Assembly (NCBI GenBank): GCA_037952775.1
Contig: JBANAY010000003.1
Coordinates: forward strand, 12,524,001 to 12,588,000
Direction of reading: 5' to 3'
From: Clonostachys chloroleuca
Taxonomy: Eukaryota; Ascomycota; Sordariomycetes; Hypocreales; Bionectriaceae
Length of the DNA: 64,000 bases
Shown here: positions 24,428 to 35,615 of the stretch, piece by piece
Position numbering within the stretch: position 1 is the stretch's first letter
How the letters are laid out: each line of letters begins with the position of its first letter
The notes under the pieces: model-generated
Databases searched by the model: none
Seen by the model: the letters and a program-made list of their open reading frames with translations, nothing else
What the model was told of the DNA's origin: nothing
Program-made: the position numbers and the translations under genes

Positions 24428-25513
24428 TCAGAACTTCCGGATGCGGTTGTTGGCAACGTTAAGCTTCCCCTTGACTCGGTCCGTGTCCTCATCCAGCATC
24501 GTCAGCATCTCGGTTTGTCTCTCGACCTCGTCGTGGATTTTGATCCCCATTTCCTTTTGTCTGCGGATAATGGCGGTAAGGGCATCAATCTGATCATCCT
24601 GTGCCTGCATCTCTTCTTTCTGGAGCAAGAGCACACCGTCGTTGTCAAGCTCCCTCGTCTTGTCGGTCTCAGGCAAGGGCGCGCCCAAGACCCGGCCACT
24701 GGACTTGCCTCCCTTCATCAGACTCGCCCTTTCGGAGGTCGACGATTGCCCTTGAGTAAGGCCGTGTCGAGCCGAACCGCCTGATGGGGTGGGCATCGTG
24801 TTGGCCAACTTGTCCAGGCCGTCACGCTCCATCCGAACGCTCGATAGAAGGTCTCTTCGTCTTCGTAGCTCGCCCTCCCCGAGACGACTGGCTTCCTGCA
24901 TCTTCCGAAGACCATCTGATAAGGTGCTGATCAGGGTTCCTCCCTTGACCAGCGCCCTCTTTGCCGCCGCCCCAGCCTCAGCAGCCGCGCCGTGGTTACC
25001 GGCGTCCGCAGCAGTATCTCTCTTTGATAGGGATTGCCTTGAATCGTGGAGACACTGCTTCAGCTCCCTGTGGATATCCAACCACGTCCCTGGGTCCGCA
25101 GCGCCTGCAGCTGCACTACCAATCCTCCCGCTTGCCGAAACTGCCGAGTTCGTGGTACTGATATTAGGAAGATTCAGGAATGCCCTCCAAGCTGATGTAT
25201 CTCTCCATCTTCGGTCGGGGGACTCGGCGATTGCCTTGAGGTATCGCTCCAGACCTGCCTGGCGGTCCTGTGTGAGTTGCGCCGACTTGACGGTCGACTT
25301 GAGCCAGGTCTTTCCTGGCAGCGGCTCGGGTGGCGGGGCGCCGATCTCTTTGGTGAGAGTGGCGTGCAGTGCAGAAAAGTCCGAGTATCTCTTCTGGACG
25401 ACGAATGATCTGAGAGGGAGGCGAAGAGTGATGTTGTAGAGCGTAAAGGGTTTTGAAGTGCCTTCGCCAGAGACACTGGTGGATGGAATTGCGATCTCTG
25501 GCGGCGGAGCCAT
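24428..25513 (-). CDS. vam7: Vam7-like vacuolar SNARE (PX + Qc-SNARE)
   Basis: A single-exon 361-aa protein. The chosen start is the ATG at 25511-25513, which places the PX domain at the very N terminus as in Vam7; the frame is open further upstream but lacks conserved sequence. The PX domain (about 3-120) includes the phosphoinositide-binding RYSDF motif. A helical, Ala-rich middle follows, then a C-terminal SNARE motif (about 297-360). Its central layer glutamine sits in EVERQTEML and is followed by the usual LDEDTDRV pattern. There is no transmembrane anchor, as expected, since Vam7 is recruited by PI3P through its PX domain. In yeast it pairs with Vam3, Vti1 and Nyv1 for homotypic vacuole fusion and acts with HOPS. 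Domain order and length fit the family well. Confidence 0.92.
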   Translation of the reverse strand: MAPPPEIAIPSTSVSGEGTSKPFTLYNITLRLPLRSFVVQKRYSDFSALHATLTKEIGAPPPEPLPGKTWLKSTVKSAQLTQDRQAGLERYLKAIAESPDRRWRDTSAWRAFLNLPNISTTNSAVSASGRIGSAAAGAADPGTWLDIHRELKQCLHDSRQSLSKRDTAADAGNHGAAAEAGAAAKRALVKGGTLISTLSDGLRKMQEASRLGEGELRRRRDLLSSVRMERDGLDKLANTMPTPSGGSARHGLTQGQSSTSERASLMKGGKSSGRVLGAPLPETDKTRELDNDGVLLLQKEEMQAQDDQIDALTAIIRRQKEMGIKIHDEVERQTEMLTMLDEDTDRVKGKLNVANNRIRKF

Positions 25514-26496
25514 CTCTTCTCGCACGGGGGATGTCTCTCTGATATCTGTTTTCTGGGCCTGGGAATTGGTGAATTGAGAAGGGTAGTGAATCGGGTTGCA
25601 GAGATTAATGGTGTTTGTCGGCGTCGAGCTTGGGCAGGTTAGGAATGACGGTTTGGACTGGTGACGCCCGATCTGCAGGTTGGCAGGAACCAGGCTCCAG
25701 TTATAGCGGTCACAAGAATAGCGCCTTGGCGCACTGAAGGGCACCAGCCTCCAGGTCCCGTCATGCATCCCGGCCCTTCTGGATGGGCCTGTCAGACAGG
25801 CTTAGCTTTAGGTCCTACGAGCACATGACGGAATGCAATTCTCCCTGGGTATGTAATTATGCTGAAAGCGCTGGTAGGCCCGGGGAGTAATATTGTGCAT
25901 TGCAATGCATCTTTCATTCGAAACCTTTATCTCGGATTCATTCTACCTTGGCTCATGTGCTTGCGAGCTGACAATAATCAAAGCTTTCGTGTTTCTGACC
26001 CGTGTCCCGGGCTAATCGTAGCTGAGGTCATTGGTTTGCGGTAAGCTCTGGTGAGGCACGGAGCCCACCCGGAGTGATGACCTAACTTACGGCAGCCATA
26101 GGCCTACTACGAGTGGGACGCTGTTAACACACACGTGCCTCGTGAGGTTTGGGCGTACACAGATGTAATGAGAATATCACATGAATCATAGTCGCTGATC
26201 AAGCGAATCTCGAGGTGAACTGTGCCAAGAAACTGCCATTTTGCTGTCTATACAAAGGCTCGCCATGCTTGCTTCTTCGAATTAACATCAGGAATGATCT
26301 GGCGCCTAGGCTGGCCTCAAACATGCTTGCGAAGGGTCTTTTCGTTATTATGGTATTCATCATTGCTTCATTCCCACAGCCCATGAGCGCCTTCCCATGC
26401 GATCCACATCCAGGACCAGTCCCCATCCTGTGCGTCCACGTCTAGATTTTGCCGCACAATTTTTATACACCCGACTCACCCACATGGTAACCCCGA
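25514..26496. other. Intergenic, no gene seen
   Basis: 5' flank of the VAM7-like gene and 3' flank of EB1. Only short plus-strand frames (up to 76 codons) are present, with no motif. The EB1 stop lies 20-30 bases from an AT-rich 3' UTR. Confidence 0.5.
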
Positions 26497-27445
26497 CTAG
26501 AACGTCTCCTGGTCATCAATAACATCGCCCTCAGCCGGAATCTCGAAGCCCTCCTCTGTCGAGTATAGAATAGCTTGGATCTGCTTGATGAGGCCATCCT
26601 CCTGCTTCTCCAGCTCGGGATCCTCCTCGACGGCCTGCTGGATGAGTAGCTCGATGTCTCGCAGCTTGCTGAAGTAAAAGTCGCGTTCGCGCTCAAGGCC
26701 CCCAACGGTCTCCTTGAGAGTCGCGTTCTCCTGCTGTAGAGCAGCAGTGGCAGGGCCGGCTGTCCGAGCGACACGGGGACCACCGCTGGGCGTGCCGCCA
26801 GTCCTCCTCGCGGCAGAGGTAGTAGTAGTTCGCGCAGCACTTGGCGCGCCGCTGGGAGGAAGGCCGCCACCTTTTCGTCGGGCGACGGCATCGTATTCGT
26901 GGTCAGGGAAGTTGAGATCCCAGAATCTCTTCGTCCACTGGAGGAACTCAAGATTGTCCTGCATCTTGCACTTGATGAGGGCCTCGACAGGGATAGGTTT
27001 GTCAATCTGATGTTTGGAAAACGTGTCTGCGATATGTTAGCGATCGTCGGAGTCGGTTGTTTGGGAGCGCCAGGGACTGACTTTGGAGGACTTTGAAATT
27101 CTGGACATAGGCGTACTCGGAGTTCACGTTGAACTTCACTCGAGACATGGGGACATCCATATAGATGCTGTCGAATACCTGGCAGAGCGCCGCACTATGC
27201 ATGGTTAGCCCCTCAATCGCCACCAGTGCCAGAGCTGTCACGTTGCTGTAGAGGCAACCCGAGGACTAAAAAATACATACCCAGTGCCACATTGCTCAAC
27301 CTTGGTGATGTTGAGTTGGAGAAGGCTGTTCAGCCATGATACAAGCTCTTGCCTGTTGTTCGCATCGTTGTTGTCAGCACATGTTCTTGACGGAAAAGGG
27401 GAGAATCCATTCGAACGACCGATGCACCTACCGCGACTCGCCCAT
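26497..27445 (-). CDS. EB1-family microtubule plus-end protein (Mal3/Bim1)
   Basis: Four exons could be resolved: 27445-27432 (14 bp, encoding only MGESR in part), 27352-27281, 27194-27082 and 27026-26497, with introns of 79, 86 and 55 bp and consistent phases. The product is 242 aa. The calponin-homology domain (about 1-115) shows QELVSWLNSLLQLNITKVEQ, CQVFDSIYMDVPM and NLEFLQWTKRFWDLNF, all hallmark EB1 segments. A basic Ser/Pro linker follows, then a coiled coil (about 165-200) and the EB-homology region with ERDFYFSKLRDIE, which binds SxIP and other plus-end partners. The protein ends in an acidic tail finishing DDQETF, a variant of the usual EEY-like end. It tracks growing microtubule ends and regulates dynamics and polarity. 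It is intact, with no lesions. Confidence 0.96.
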
Positions 27446-28441
27446 CTTGAAAAAACTAGAATGAGGGTTCCGGATGAAAATGGTAAAGAGAAGGTGCGTC
27501 GGGGAGATTCCAGGCAATATGCTGTAATGGTGTGTGGGTATCTAGATGACGACGTGTAATGCAGCAAGGAGAAGTGTGATAGGAGAAATTAAACCAAGCC
27601 GTTTACACAATCCTTGGTGTTGAACAGCTGGTCGTCCAATCAACCATGGTGGGGGTTGAGCCGGGAAAACATCGGCGCGTGCGTTGCCCCTCCAGATTTG
27701 CAAAGAACGCCTGAAATGAGTTATCACCTTAGTCAGCACCCGGGGATGTAAACAAACAATCTTGAACCTCCCCCTTAGAAGCCTGCGGAGGTGCGGGAAC
27801 AAAGATGCTCGATAAACGCGGAGATGACCCCTCCAACTGTGATGATGCAGTTGGTGATGTAACCCACTACTTTTGTCAATGCTGTATCTTACCAGGTCAA
27901 AGCGTAACCACCCTTGTGTTCTGCCTAACACGAATCTAAAAGTCAATCTAGCAGCCAGTATCATGTTGGTTTCATGTCACAGATCGGTGGGGCCAGCAGT
28001 GGAAGAATCATCCTTGAGAAACAGCAGGGAGACTCAATTTGTTTAAGCTAACGGAGGCGAGAAGTCGGACTTTAAGTTGATTTAGAAAGGAAAGACCAGA
28101 AATCGACTGCAGTGCATCAACTAGGCTCGCAACTACTTGAAATATTTGGCATGCACTTCCTTGAGCACAGGACTAGATAATATCACTTATTTCCTCACTG
28201 TCAATAGATTCCCTCCTAAGCACGGGCTTCCTTCTGACGGCTACACGGTGTTGTCGATGACTCATTGAGACGTAAATATTGATAACCGCTGTCTAGGTAC
28301 CAATTACGAGCCTCTCTGCTGCTGCCTTTAATTTTCAAGCGTGGTATGCTCGTCATCATCTTTTCCTGCATCACCCAAGCGTGTGTGATTACGAAATATT
28401 TCCTCGAGATAAGACATCAATATCGAGCGTATTCGACCTGG
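27446..28441. other. 5' flank of EB1, no gene seen
   Basis: Presumed promoter and leader of the EB1 gene. A 140-codon minus-strand frame (27542-27964) lacks an acceptable exon link to EB1 and has no motif. Beyond 28.0 kb the DNA becomes AT-rich and marks the edge of the degenerate island. Confidence 0.45.
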
Positions 28442-29954
28442 TTAGACAGATATTGTTGCTCGAGATAAAGATATCCTCAGGCCCTTTGCCACTTTCGTAG
28501 GCTCCGGGATAGCATCCAGAATTGCCCATGCCACATACTTAGGCGTCGGTACAATTTTCTTGATAGACACCTCGGCTAGTCGGGGAGCCGCCATAGATGA
28601 ATGCGGATGAGGGCATGTTCGGTCGGTTGGTATAGTGCTTTGAAAGAGAGTCAATCTTTCCAGCGAGAAGTTCAATGCATACTTCATGCTCCTTAACATG
28701 CTGTTGCATTTCAGTAAATGCTTGTTCATTTGGAGACACCATCCTCACGGCAGTCATCTTGGGATCGATATCACTGACCGCCGACATCCGAGCCGAGCAG
28801 TACGCAACAATAATATCGGCGTCCCGTTGAGAAGAAGGATATGGCGCACCGTGAGATCTCTCAAAGAGGATGCAAAAGGTAGACATGAATTGCTGATATC
28901 TGTTCTCCTGGAGAATGGGTTTTGTGTCAAGAATGCCGGCACAAAGTCCAATGCCCAATTTATATAATGCCTTCAGGGTGAAGACCTTTTGGAGATCTTC
29001 AGGCAGGCCAAAGGATCAAAGATTCTCGGTAAACTATTAGTATCATTATTGGGAGTTATTACTCTCAAAATTTGATGAACATACTCCACGGCTTCCTCAG
29101 CTTCTTTAATTGTGAATAAGTCACGACCAGTAATGAGAAGGTCAACGATTTACGAGTCATGTTCATGTGATTCCTTCGACGAGTGATGCGCAACTCCCTT
29201 CTCAACTTCAAAGGGCATATGAGAAAGATGCTCTGGGTTGACTGAATCCTTGTAACAAGCAACGGACTTCTTTCAAATTTGAAACAATGAGTTCAAACTC
29301 GGTCGCTGTATAGGTGACGGCTGCTCCCTGTTCGATTCATGAAAATGGTCAGGGATGGTGCTGCTGTTCTCATGCAACCATGTTGTGCGAAACTCTGAAA
29401 TAACACTCATCCACTTAGATTTCCGCTCCTTGGGAGCCTTTGGTGAGTTTCGGCCGACCTTAGCCCGCTCAGGATAGTAAAATATCTCTTTATCGGAGCT
29501 TGCTGGAAACTGATGGAGAGAGTACAATCCATTCTTCTTATCAGAAAGGATGAACAGGTTACTCAACTTGTCGTCAAGTCGGCAAACCAGGATTTGCACA
29601 TTATCGGGGGGGCGCGGAAGGCAGGGCATTCTGGAATGCGTTTGACACATCATCAACTGTTCCTGCCTTCCCCTTCGAATTAGTAGTGACATTGCTAAGG
29701 ACGCGATCTACGACAATAACGACGAGCTTCTTGGGAAAATTGTGTATTTCAGTTTTCTCGGACTCGAAGAAACGCCCGGCTTGAGTTGAGTCACGATAGT
29801 CGATCGTCTGCTTCGCTTTCTTGCTGCTCTCGTTGCCACCTCGTTTGACGCGAATGGTGACCTTCTCCTTTCGTCCAGGTGTCCAAGTGTTATACACACG
29901 GAGAGCGCCATTTACCGCCTTATTGACAAGGACTTTGGGCACATTGACTAACAA
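28442..29954 (-). pseudogene. Broken gene of an unrecognised family (copy 1)
   Basis: A coding trace runs on the minus strand from about 29950 to 28540 across three frames. The first part contains TIDYRDSTQAGRFFESEK and FPKKLVVIVVDRVL. The frame changes at a 7-base G run (29606-29612) and continues with DNVQILVCRLDDKLSN. It is then interrupted by TGA (29273-29275) and TAA (29150-29152), resumes with LLITGRDLFTIKEAEEAVEY, shifts once more near 29012-29016, and ends in a segment containing GIGLCAGILDTKPILQ. The two stops are one C-to-T step from CGA and CAA. An upstream exon is likely, since a TTAG acceptor lies at about 29950. No domain is recognised. A shorter inverted relative lies at 35.5 kb. 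The continuity of protein-like sequence through all four lesions is what supports one decayed gene. Confidence 0.6.
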
Positions 29955-31025
29955 TGTGACGAGGTCAGTATGAAAGGTCAGCGGAGGGAAATGGATCAGA
30001 CGACCCGAAGGGGATGGAGACGGACCCTAGATTCAAGCATAACGGAAAGCTTGAATGAGTCGCGCTGGGACCATTTAAAGTCGGGATAACCGAGTAGATT
30101 TTCTGAGGATCAGATGAATCATGAGCTTGATTCGATCCGGTCGTTGATACCCAGGACAGGTGCTATCCCATCTGTGTTCCTATTGTGTTGGGTAGAACCA
30201 CCCCCTCCTGCACCGTCTCATTTGGCAAGATGAGAAGGAAGAAGGAAAAGCGTGAGGAGGAAAAGAAATGAAATGAGAAAAACTGTTTGAGCAACAGTAT
30301 TTATAATGTGATAAAGGTGCCTTGTACCTTAGGCCGAAACTATTAGAGCACAATAAACAACAGATGATCTAGCAAATATGCAGTATCAAGGGCCATAATA
30401 ACGAGACGATATACAGCATCAGGGTTATTGTCTGCTTATTCACAGTAATGTTTCTTAGAGATAGAAGAATAAAGCTTACCAAAAGGTTTCTTGGTTAATT
30501 AGACGATTGACCTAGAGATGCACATAATTCTAGTGTAAACCTACCTAATCAACCTAATCAAAACGTCTCTAATTTCATTGAAATTCAACTGTTTGCTTCC
30601 CATCAAGTCTAGATATGCTAGCCTTTTGGGTCTAAGATGGCTCTGTCACCAAGTAAAAAGCTTGAATCAATTGTCCACCCCTTCGTAGAATCACCTCTTT
30701 CTTTTCTTTATTTGGTTCTAGATACTCTCCACCTTTTGTTTTTCTGCGGCCGGGTTTGTTTTCTCTCAAGCGTCGTCCCCCCTGATGTCATATTGATATT
30801 GGGACAGTCATGCCGCTAGACTCAATCAACACAAAATATTAGAAACCCAAAGATGCAAAAAGAAGTCTCGATTCTTGTTGTTGTACCCTTGAAAGTTGCT
30901 TGAGGTTACGGACAATCTCAAAATACCTCCCGAGTATGGTTAAGAGACAGAGGAATAGGCTACTCCGTGCTATTGGGCACATGCACAAAGTCGATGGTGG
31001 CTCATCCCATATCAATATCCCTTAG
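29955..31025. other. AT-rich spacer in the degenerate island
   Basis: Possible upstream exons of the broken gene at 28.4-29.95 kb may lie within the first 300 bases, but none could be joined. The rest is AT-rich with only a 60-codon frame (30637-30819). No repeat boundary was found. Confidence 0.4.
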
Positions 31026-32363
31026 TCACCGTCGCTGGAAAGAAGTCATGATTCCCATCGAGGCTCTTTCGGCTGACATGTATGCCATCTGAATCTCTGC
31101 GATGGTCATCCCAATAAATGGAAACTCGGTGAGAATTACTATCTGATCGAGCCAGGGCATTTTGCTTCCAATGACAGAGATGCACGATTTGTAGACCTTG
31201 TGGTTCATTTGGTCCATTCTTTGAAGTGAGACTCTGGGATAAAGGCTTCGAACTGCTTTTCTCCAGATGGTTATGGCCAACCGCTTGAGATTTCTTAGAC
31301 TCCGTAGCTTTCTAATAGCCCTTCTGAGGGCAGCCCTCTATATCGATTAAAACAGCCGGTTAGCCGAATATGGTCACTAGATCAGGTAGTTATTTGGGTT
31401 ACACTCACGAATGCTGCACGACGGACTTCTTCGGTTGGGTGAAAGATAACAAATGGCTCGAAATGCAAGGTGGCTTCATGGAGAATAAGCTCGGTTAGGT
31501 TCTCGAACTTATGTGTGATTTTACTAATGAAATCACAGCGAAAGGATGGAACCTGAACCCCAGTGGTATGGGGATCGAAAGTCAGGACAATTGCCAAGCG
31601 TTAGATTTCCCCGGGAGATCCGCGATGATGCTGTCAAACTTATCCAAGCGGACCACACGTGAGATATGGAGGGCCTCAAGCTGAGAGCATTGCTTGAGGA
31701 TATTCTTGATGATGGGTAAGGTTCCGTTGACTCGCAGATATGGAACAGATATTTGCACACTCTGGATCGACTGGCAAAAGCGCTCTTCCTGATCTGGGCT
31801 AAAACGCCGTAACTACAGTGTGAGAGACTGCAGCGAGGCCATGACCTGAATGGATCTGCAGATCTGTGAATGGAGGATAGAAATCTCTGACCTTGGAGGG
31901 GAGGTAGGGATTACTTTAGCCATGTTCCACCTGCCTTTGAAATGGGACGGGACCAAACGAAGAAAGTAGCAGATCTACAAGGAGTCAGTCATCTTCACAT
32001 ACAAAGCTTACACAAGAAATAGAGAGTAAAACCTGAGCATGATGAAGACAAAACAAAATTAAACAAATGTAGATAATTGAAGGTTGAGTCAAGCTAGTGT
32101 GAAACCAAAGCAAACACTTACCGAATGGTGGTGTATGGGATCAGGTTGTTGAAGAGAGAAACATCACCCCGAAGAAACTCTTGAAGTTTAGATGACACGC
32201 CAATATCGCTGTTTGAGAATACAGCGCGCTTAGGATGAATCTAGTCAGATTGAATCGCATACGCGATGATGTTGAGGAGAGAGCTTTCAACGTAGGGAAG
32301 TCGCAAAAGGATGCGATCGTCCATAGAAGCTCTAGACATAACTCCTCAAAATTTGGGTGCCAT
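31026..32363 (-). pseudogene. Decayed F-box/leucine-rich-type gene
   Basis: The likely start is the ATG at 32361-32363, followed by an F-box-like helix set (LELLWTIASFCDFPTLKALS, within about the first 45 codons). Later blocks such as ASLQSLTL, LEALHISRVVRLDKFDS and ENLTELILHEATLHF look like irregular leucine-rich repeats. Splice sites are visible: GTAAGT after IPYTTIR, possibly a short middle exon near 32.0 kb, and a GTGAGT...TATAG intron (about 31337-31411) joining AAF to RAALRR. Lesions are a TAG in SLTL-stop-LRRF, a TAA after LPGEI, and one-base frame changes at short homopolymers near the F-box start, after KSFFG and before GEI. Both stops are one C-to-T change from glutamine codons. F-box/LRR proteins are SCF receptors; this copy is probably dead. 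Confidence 0.6.
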
Positions 32364-32904
32364 GTTTGAATACTGCAAAACCGTATTTGAAGGGCTGGGG
32401 AAGTATCAGGGAAGATTAAGGGGTGAATGATGAGAAAGGAAAGATCAATATAAGATCGTAGAGCTTCTGAGCGTGTAATGGTCAAATGAAGTCGCGTTTA
32501 ATAGAAGAATTATGTAGGTAGCTGTTGCTGTGAAAACTTTTGGACTGGTTGTTGAAGTATTGTCTGTCTAGAATAAGAATATTGTGAGGTAAGGAGATAG
32601 AAAAGTATAGCTTCACCGAAAAGTTTCCTAGTTTGCTAGAGGATTAGGCTGGCGGAGCAAAATAATCTAGAGTTGATACTCCTGGCGCTCTCACTACAGT
32701 TGCAACTGCCCATGAATGCAGGTGGTGCTTGCCGTTCTTGCTAATAGTGCTGATAAAAAACAACCCAATTTTCAGAAATTCTCAGAAATTCTCAGCAACT
32801 CCTCGCCACACTTGCAGCGTCGACCTACATAAATCTAACAACTACTTTTTAAAGCCTTCCCATCTATACGGGAGAGGCTATTCGCCCAGCAGATCCTTGT
32901 CCAA
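32364..32904. other. Spacer between decayed gene and the 32.9-kb gene
   Basis: AT-rich DNA between divergently oriented genes; it should hold the promoter of the following gene. A short direct repeat AGAAATTCTC is present at about 32775-32794. No gene. Confidence 0.45.
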
Positions 32905-34986
32905 ATGTCTTCCGAGACTGACTTGCTCAAGTCCACCAGCATCAAGTCGATGCGTGAAGCTGCACTGGAAGCCGGGCGTGATGATGCGATCCTGGGAGCT
33001 TCCCACCTATCCCAGGCAGCGAAGGATCACAACAGACGGCCAAAGAGGGCGATAGCCAGCCTGACTCGGGTAAGATTTCTTGTCTTCCAAATGATACCCT
33101 TTGCTAACACATCTTGCCCAACAGACCCTACGAGTCACAAAAAGACACAATTATGCCGAGCCTAGCGACGAAGATGATGGCTTGCTCCATGACGCAGACG
33201 ATGAGTCTGAAAAGGAAATGAATGAAAGGGTTCCAGCGCTTTCTAAAGACGGGGAAGTTTATGAGAAAGACGCCGGTTTTGTTGTGGAAGATGGTTCCGA
33301 TGAAGCCATCTCAGATGATGGATATGCCACTGAAGCTGAATCTGAAGGGGGCTCATCAAAATCTATGTCGGGAAGCCAGGATCTCGAAGAGTCAGAAAAC
33401 GACGAGATGCTAGACATCGGAGATCAAGAGCTGTCTGTTCGAAAGCTACTTCAAGACATACCTTCTGAGGTTGGCTCAGACATGCATGCGACAAGATCTC
33501 CGCAAGGCATATCCACATCATCTTCGGAAGCAGATTACTATGACATGCAACCCCCCAGTGAAATAGGCGGATGTCCACATGGAACCGCTACGCTTAACGG
33601 TGAACGCCTAACGGTCTGGGATCTGAAAGGATATTTTTCGATGGACGGTGTCAGATTTCCAAAACGATTTGCCCGCAAGAGCAAGATTGCAGAACACTCG
33701 GTTGGGCTATATCACTTTGCGGCGGGAGTTATGACTGAGGAAGACCTAAAAACTCTTCGACTTGAGCTTATTGAGTACAATCTGTTCATACCAAAGGACG
33801 TGCGGGATGATCTCTCCCAGTTCAGGATCATAAAACGCAAAGACACAGCGAGCAGAGTTGATCTCTTTCTCATTGACTGCTTGTTCCCTGGAAACCCAGA
33901 AATCCAAGACTTTCGACAGGATGTAGGCTCGAGGCTCGAAGATGAACCTTATCCTGCTGTGATGGTGCCCAAGAGCGTTACGTTAATAAAATGGAATGAT
34001 ATGACGAATATTGTGATCGAGAACGACCGATACATAATTCCAGTGACAAGATCCTCTAGCCAGGACAACACACACGCCCTCCAAGAGGAAACACAGCCTG
34101 GAATTGTCAGAGACACGCCACAATCGAATCAACCAGAACAAAACCAACAATCACTGGCAGGACCACCACAAACGGAACCACCCTCGACAGCACTCCCACG
34201 GCAACAACCACCCTCGATGGAGTCACTGCGTGCAGGACTGCGACAGGAACAATGGATAGAGCCATCACCAGCAGGGCCACTACCGAGAACACTATCGCAG
34301 CAGCGGCCAACCTTGGAGGAGTCACTGCTTGCAACAATGCAATCAGAGCCATCAACGAGAGCACTGCCTGTGACTAGGTCCCCTGGACCTCAGCCATGGC
34401 CAGGAAATGGCCCGCAGAGCCAAATGTTTACTGGCCAAGCTCCCATGAACCCACGCTTTTCCAGCCATCTACTGTCGAATGATCACATATATCGCAGAGT
34501 CTCAAACCCGAATTCACTTGGTAGCTTCTCCGATTCTACCAACGCAATGCGTCCTAAGGGACCACTTCAGCGACCGCTTGATCTTGAACAGCGATCCCAT
34601 CAACGATCAATGACCTCGGAGCAACAAATGAACGACGAACAAACCAGTCGTGCTCGTGGTGTGGATGACGTCCAAAACCCTACCCATAAAGGGCTAGAGT
34701 AAGAGATCATAATGTCAGACTGACTGACTCTGAACAACAATCTCGTCAAGTCGGTACGGCCTTGGGACAACAAACGAACGACAGACACGACCATGCTATC
34801 CATTCTATTGACCCCATTCGAGTGGCAATTGGTAACATTTCCTATGTTACTGCACGTATTCATAAGTTATTGGAGGAACGCGGTGATAGCATGGGTGGAA
34901 TGGAAGAAGAATCTGACAAGTTAGATGACGTCCTTGCGTATCTAACGAAATTACACCGAGATTTGGACGCAACCAGTAGGAGTTAA
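32905..34986 (+). CDS. Unrecognised acidic and glutamine/proline-rich protein
   Basis: Starts at the ATG at 32905. An intron at 33070-33124 (GTAAGA donor, GCTAAC branch, CAACAG acceptor) keeps frame and joins ASLTR to TLRVTKRH. The main frame stops at 34700-34702, but another frame, open across that point, carries a helical segment (IRVAIGNISYVTARIHKLL) to a TAA at 34984-34986. One more G at GGG 34691-34693 fuses them into 675 aa. Features: a basic N-terminal helix (KSTSIKSMREAALEAGRDDA), an acidic stretch (about 65-150), a central folded part (about 190-320) containing GYFSMDGVRFPKRFARKSK and FPGNPEIQDFRQDVGSRLED, a Gln/Pro-rich region with loose repeats of the EPS-ALPR-Q type, and a C-terminal coiled coil. 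No known domain is recognised. It is the only gene in the island still essentially open, without nonsense codons. Confidence 0.6.
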
Positions 34987-35454
34987 GGGAGATATATTGC
35001 GATGGGTGGGATGTCTTTTTCAGGCTTCTCGTTTTTCAGTATAGAGCTAATTCGCGTAGCTCTATCCATATCCTCGAGGCCAAATGACGTTAATATGAAT
35101 GCCTCTTCTGTTCATCGATGGATCTGAAGATTAGCTAGCAATATAGTCAACCTACCGCTCTCGCGAGTTTAGCAGAGAAATTGATCGCGGATTCATATAG
35201 CATGGTTATTTGACGTTATTCGGCGTTTCGTCACCATCCAAGTCTCTATTAGCTGCCTCAATTAGTCAAGCATCCTACCTATAAAGAAGGGTCAAGATGT
35301 AGTATTAATTAAATATAAACACAACACATGCGTGTTATAAATGGCTCCATGGAATGAATTCTACGATCCATTATACAAAGTAAACTCAACTCCCTACATC
35401 AGTCAGAGTAAGGTATACAATTCATCTTCCTACCTTAGTCAGAGTAGTCAAGGT
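34987..35454. other. AT-rich spacer in the degenerate island
   Basis: Contains a loose tandem of a TCAGTCAGAGTAAGGTA word (about 35400-35455) and no open frame worth noting. It ends where similarity to the broken gene at 29.7 kb begins. Confidence 0.4.
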
Positions 35455-35615
35455 AAGGAGAAATTCATTTTCCTGTTCAAATAAAGCAAGAAAGCCAGGT
35501 AGACGATCGGCTATCGTGACTCAACTCAAGCTGGGCGTTTCTTCGACTCCGAAAAAAACCGAAATACAAGCTTTTTGCTTGGTGGTATAGTCATCTTACG
35601 AAAGGTTAGCATATT
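35455..35615 (+). pseudogene. Inverted relic fragment of the 28.4-29.95 kb gene family (copy 2)
   Basis: Read on the plus strand, this segment matches the minus strand of about 29873-29691. The best part translates YRDSTQAGRFFDSEK, against YRDSTQAGRFFESEK in copy 1; DNA identity over that stretch is very high. Upstream, copy 1 has a CAG codon where this copy has TAG, a C-to-T change at CpA that can be read directly from the pair. Similarity fades on both sides into AT-rich DNA, so only a fragment survives. It is in inverse orientation relative to copy 1, about 5.7 kb away. Confidence 0.7.
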
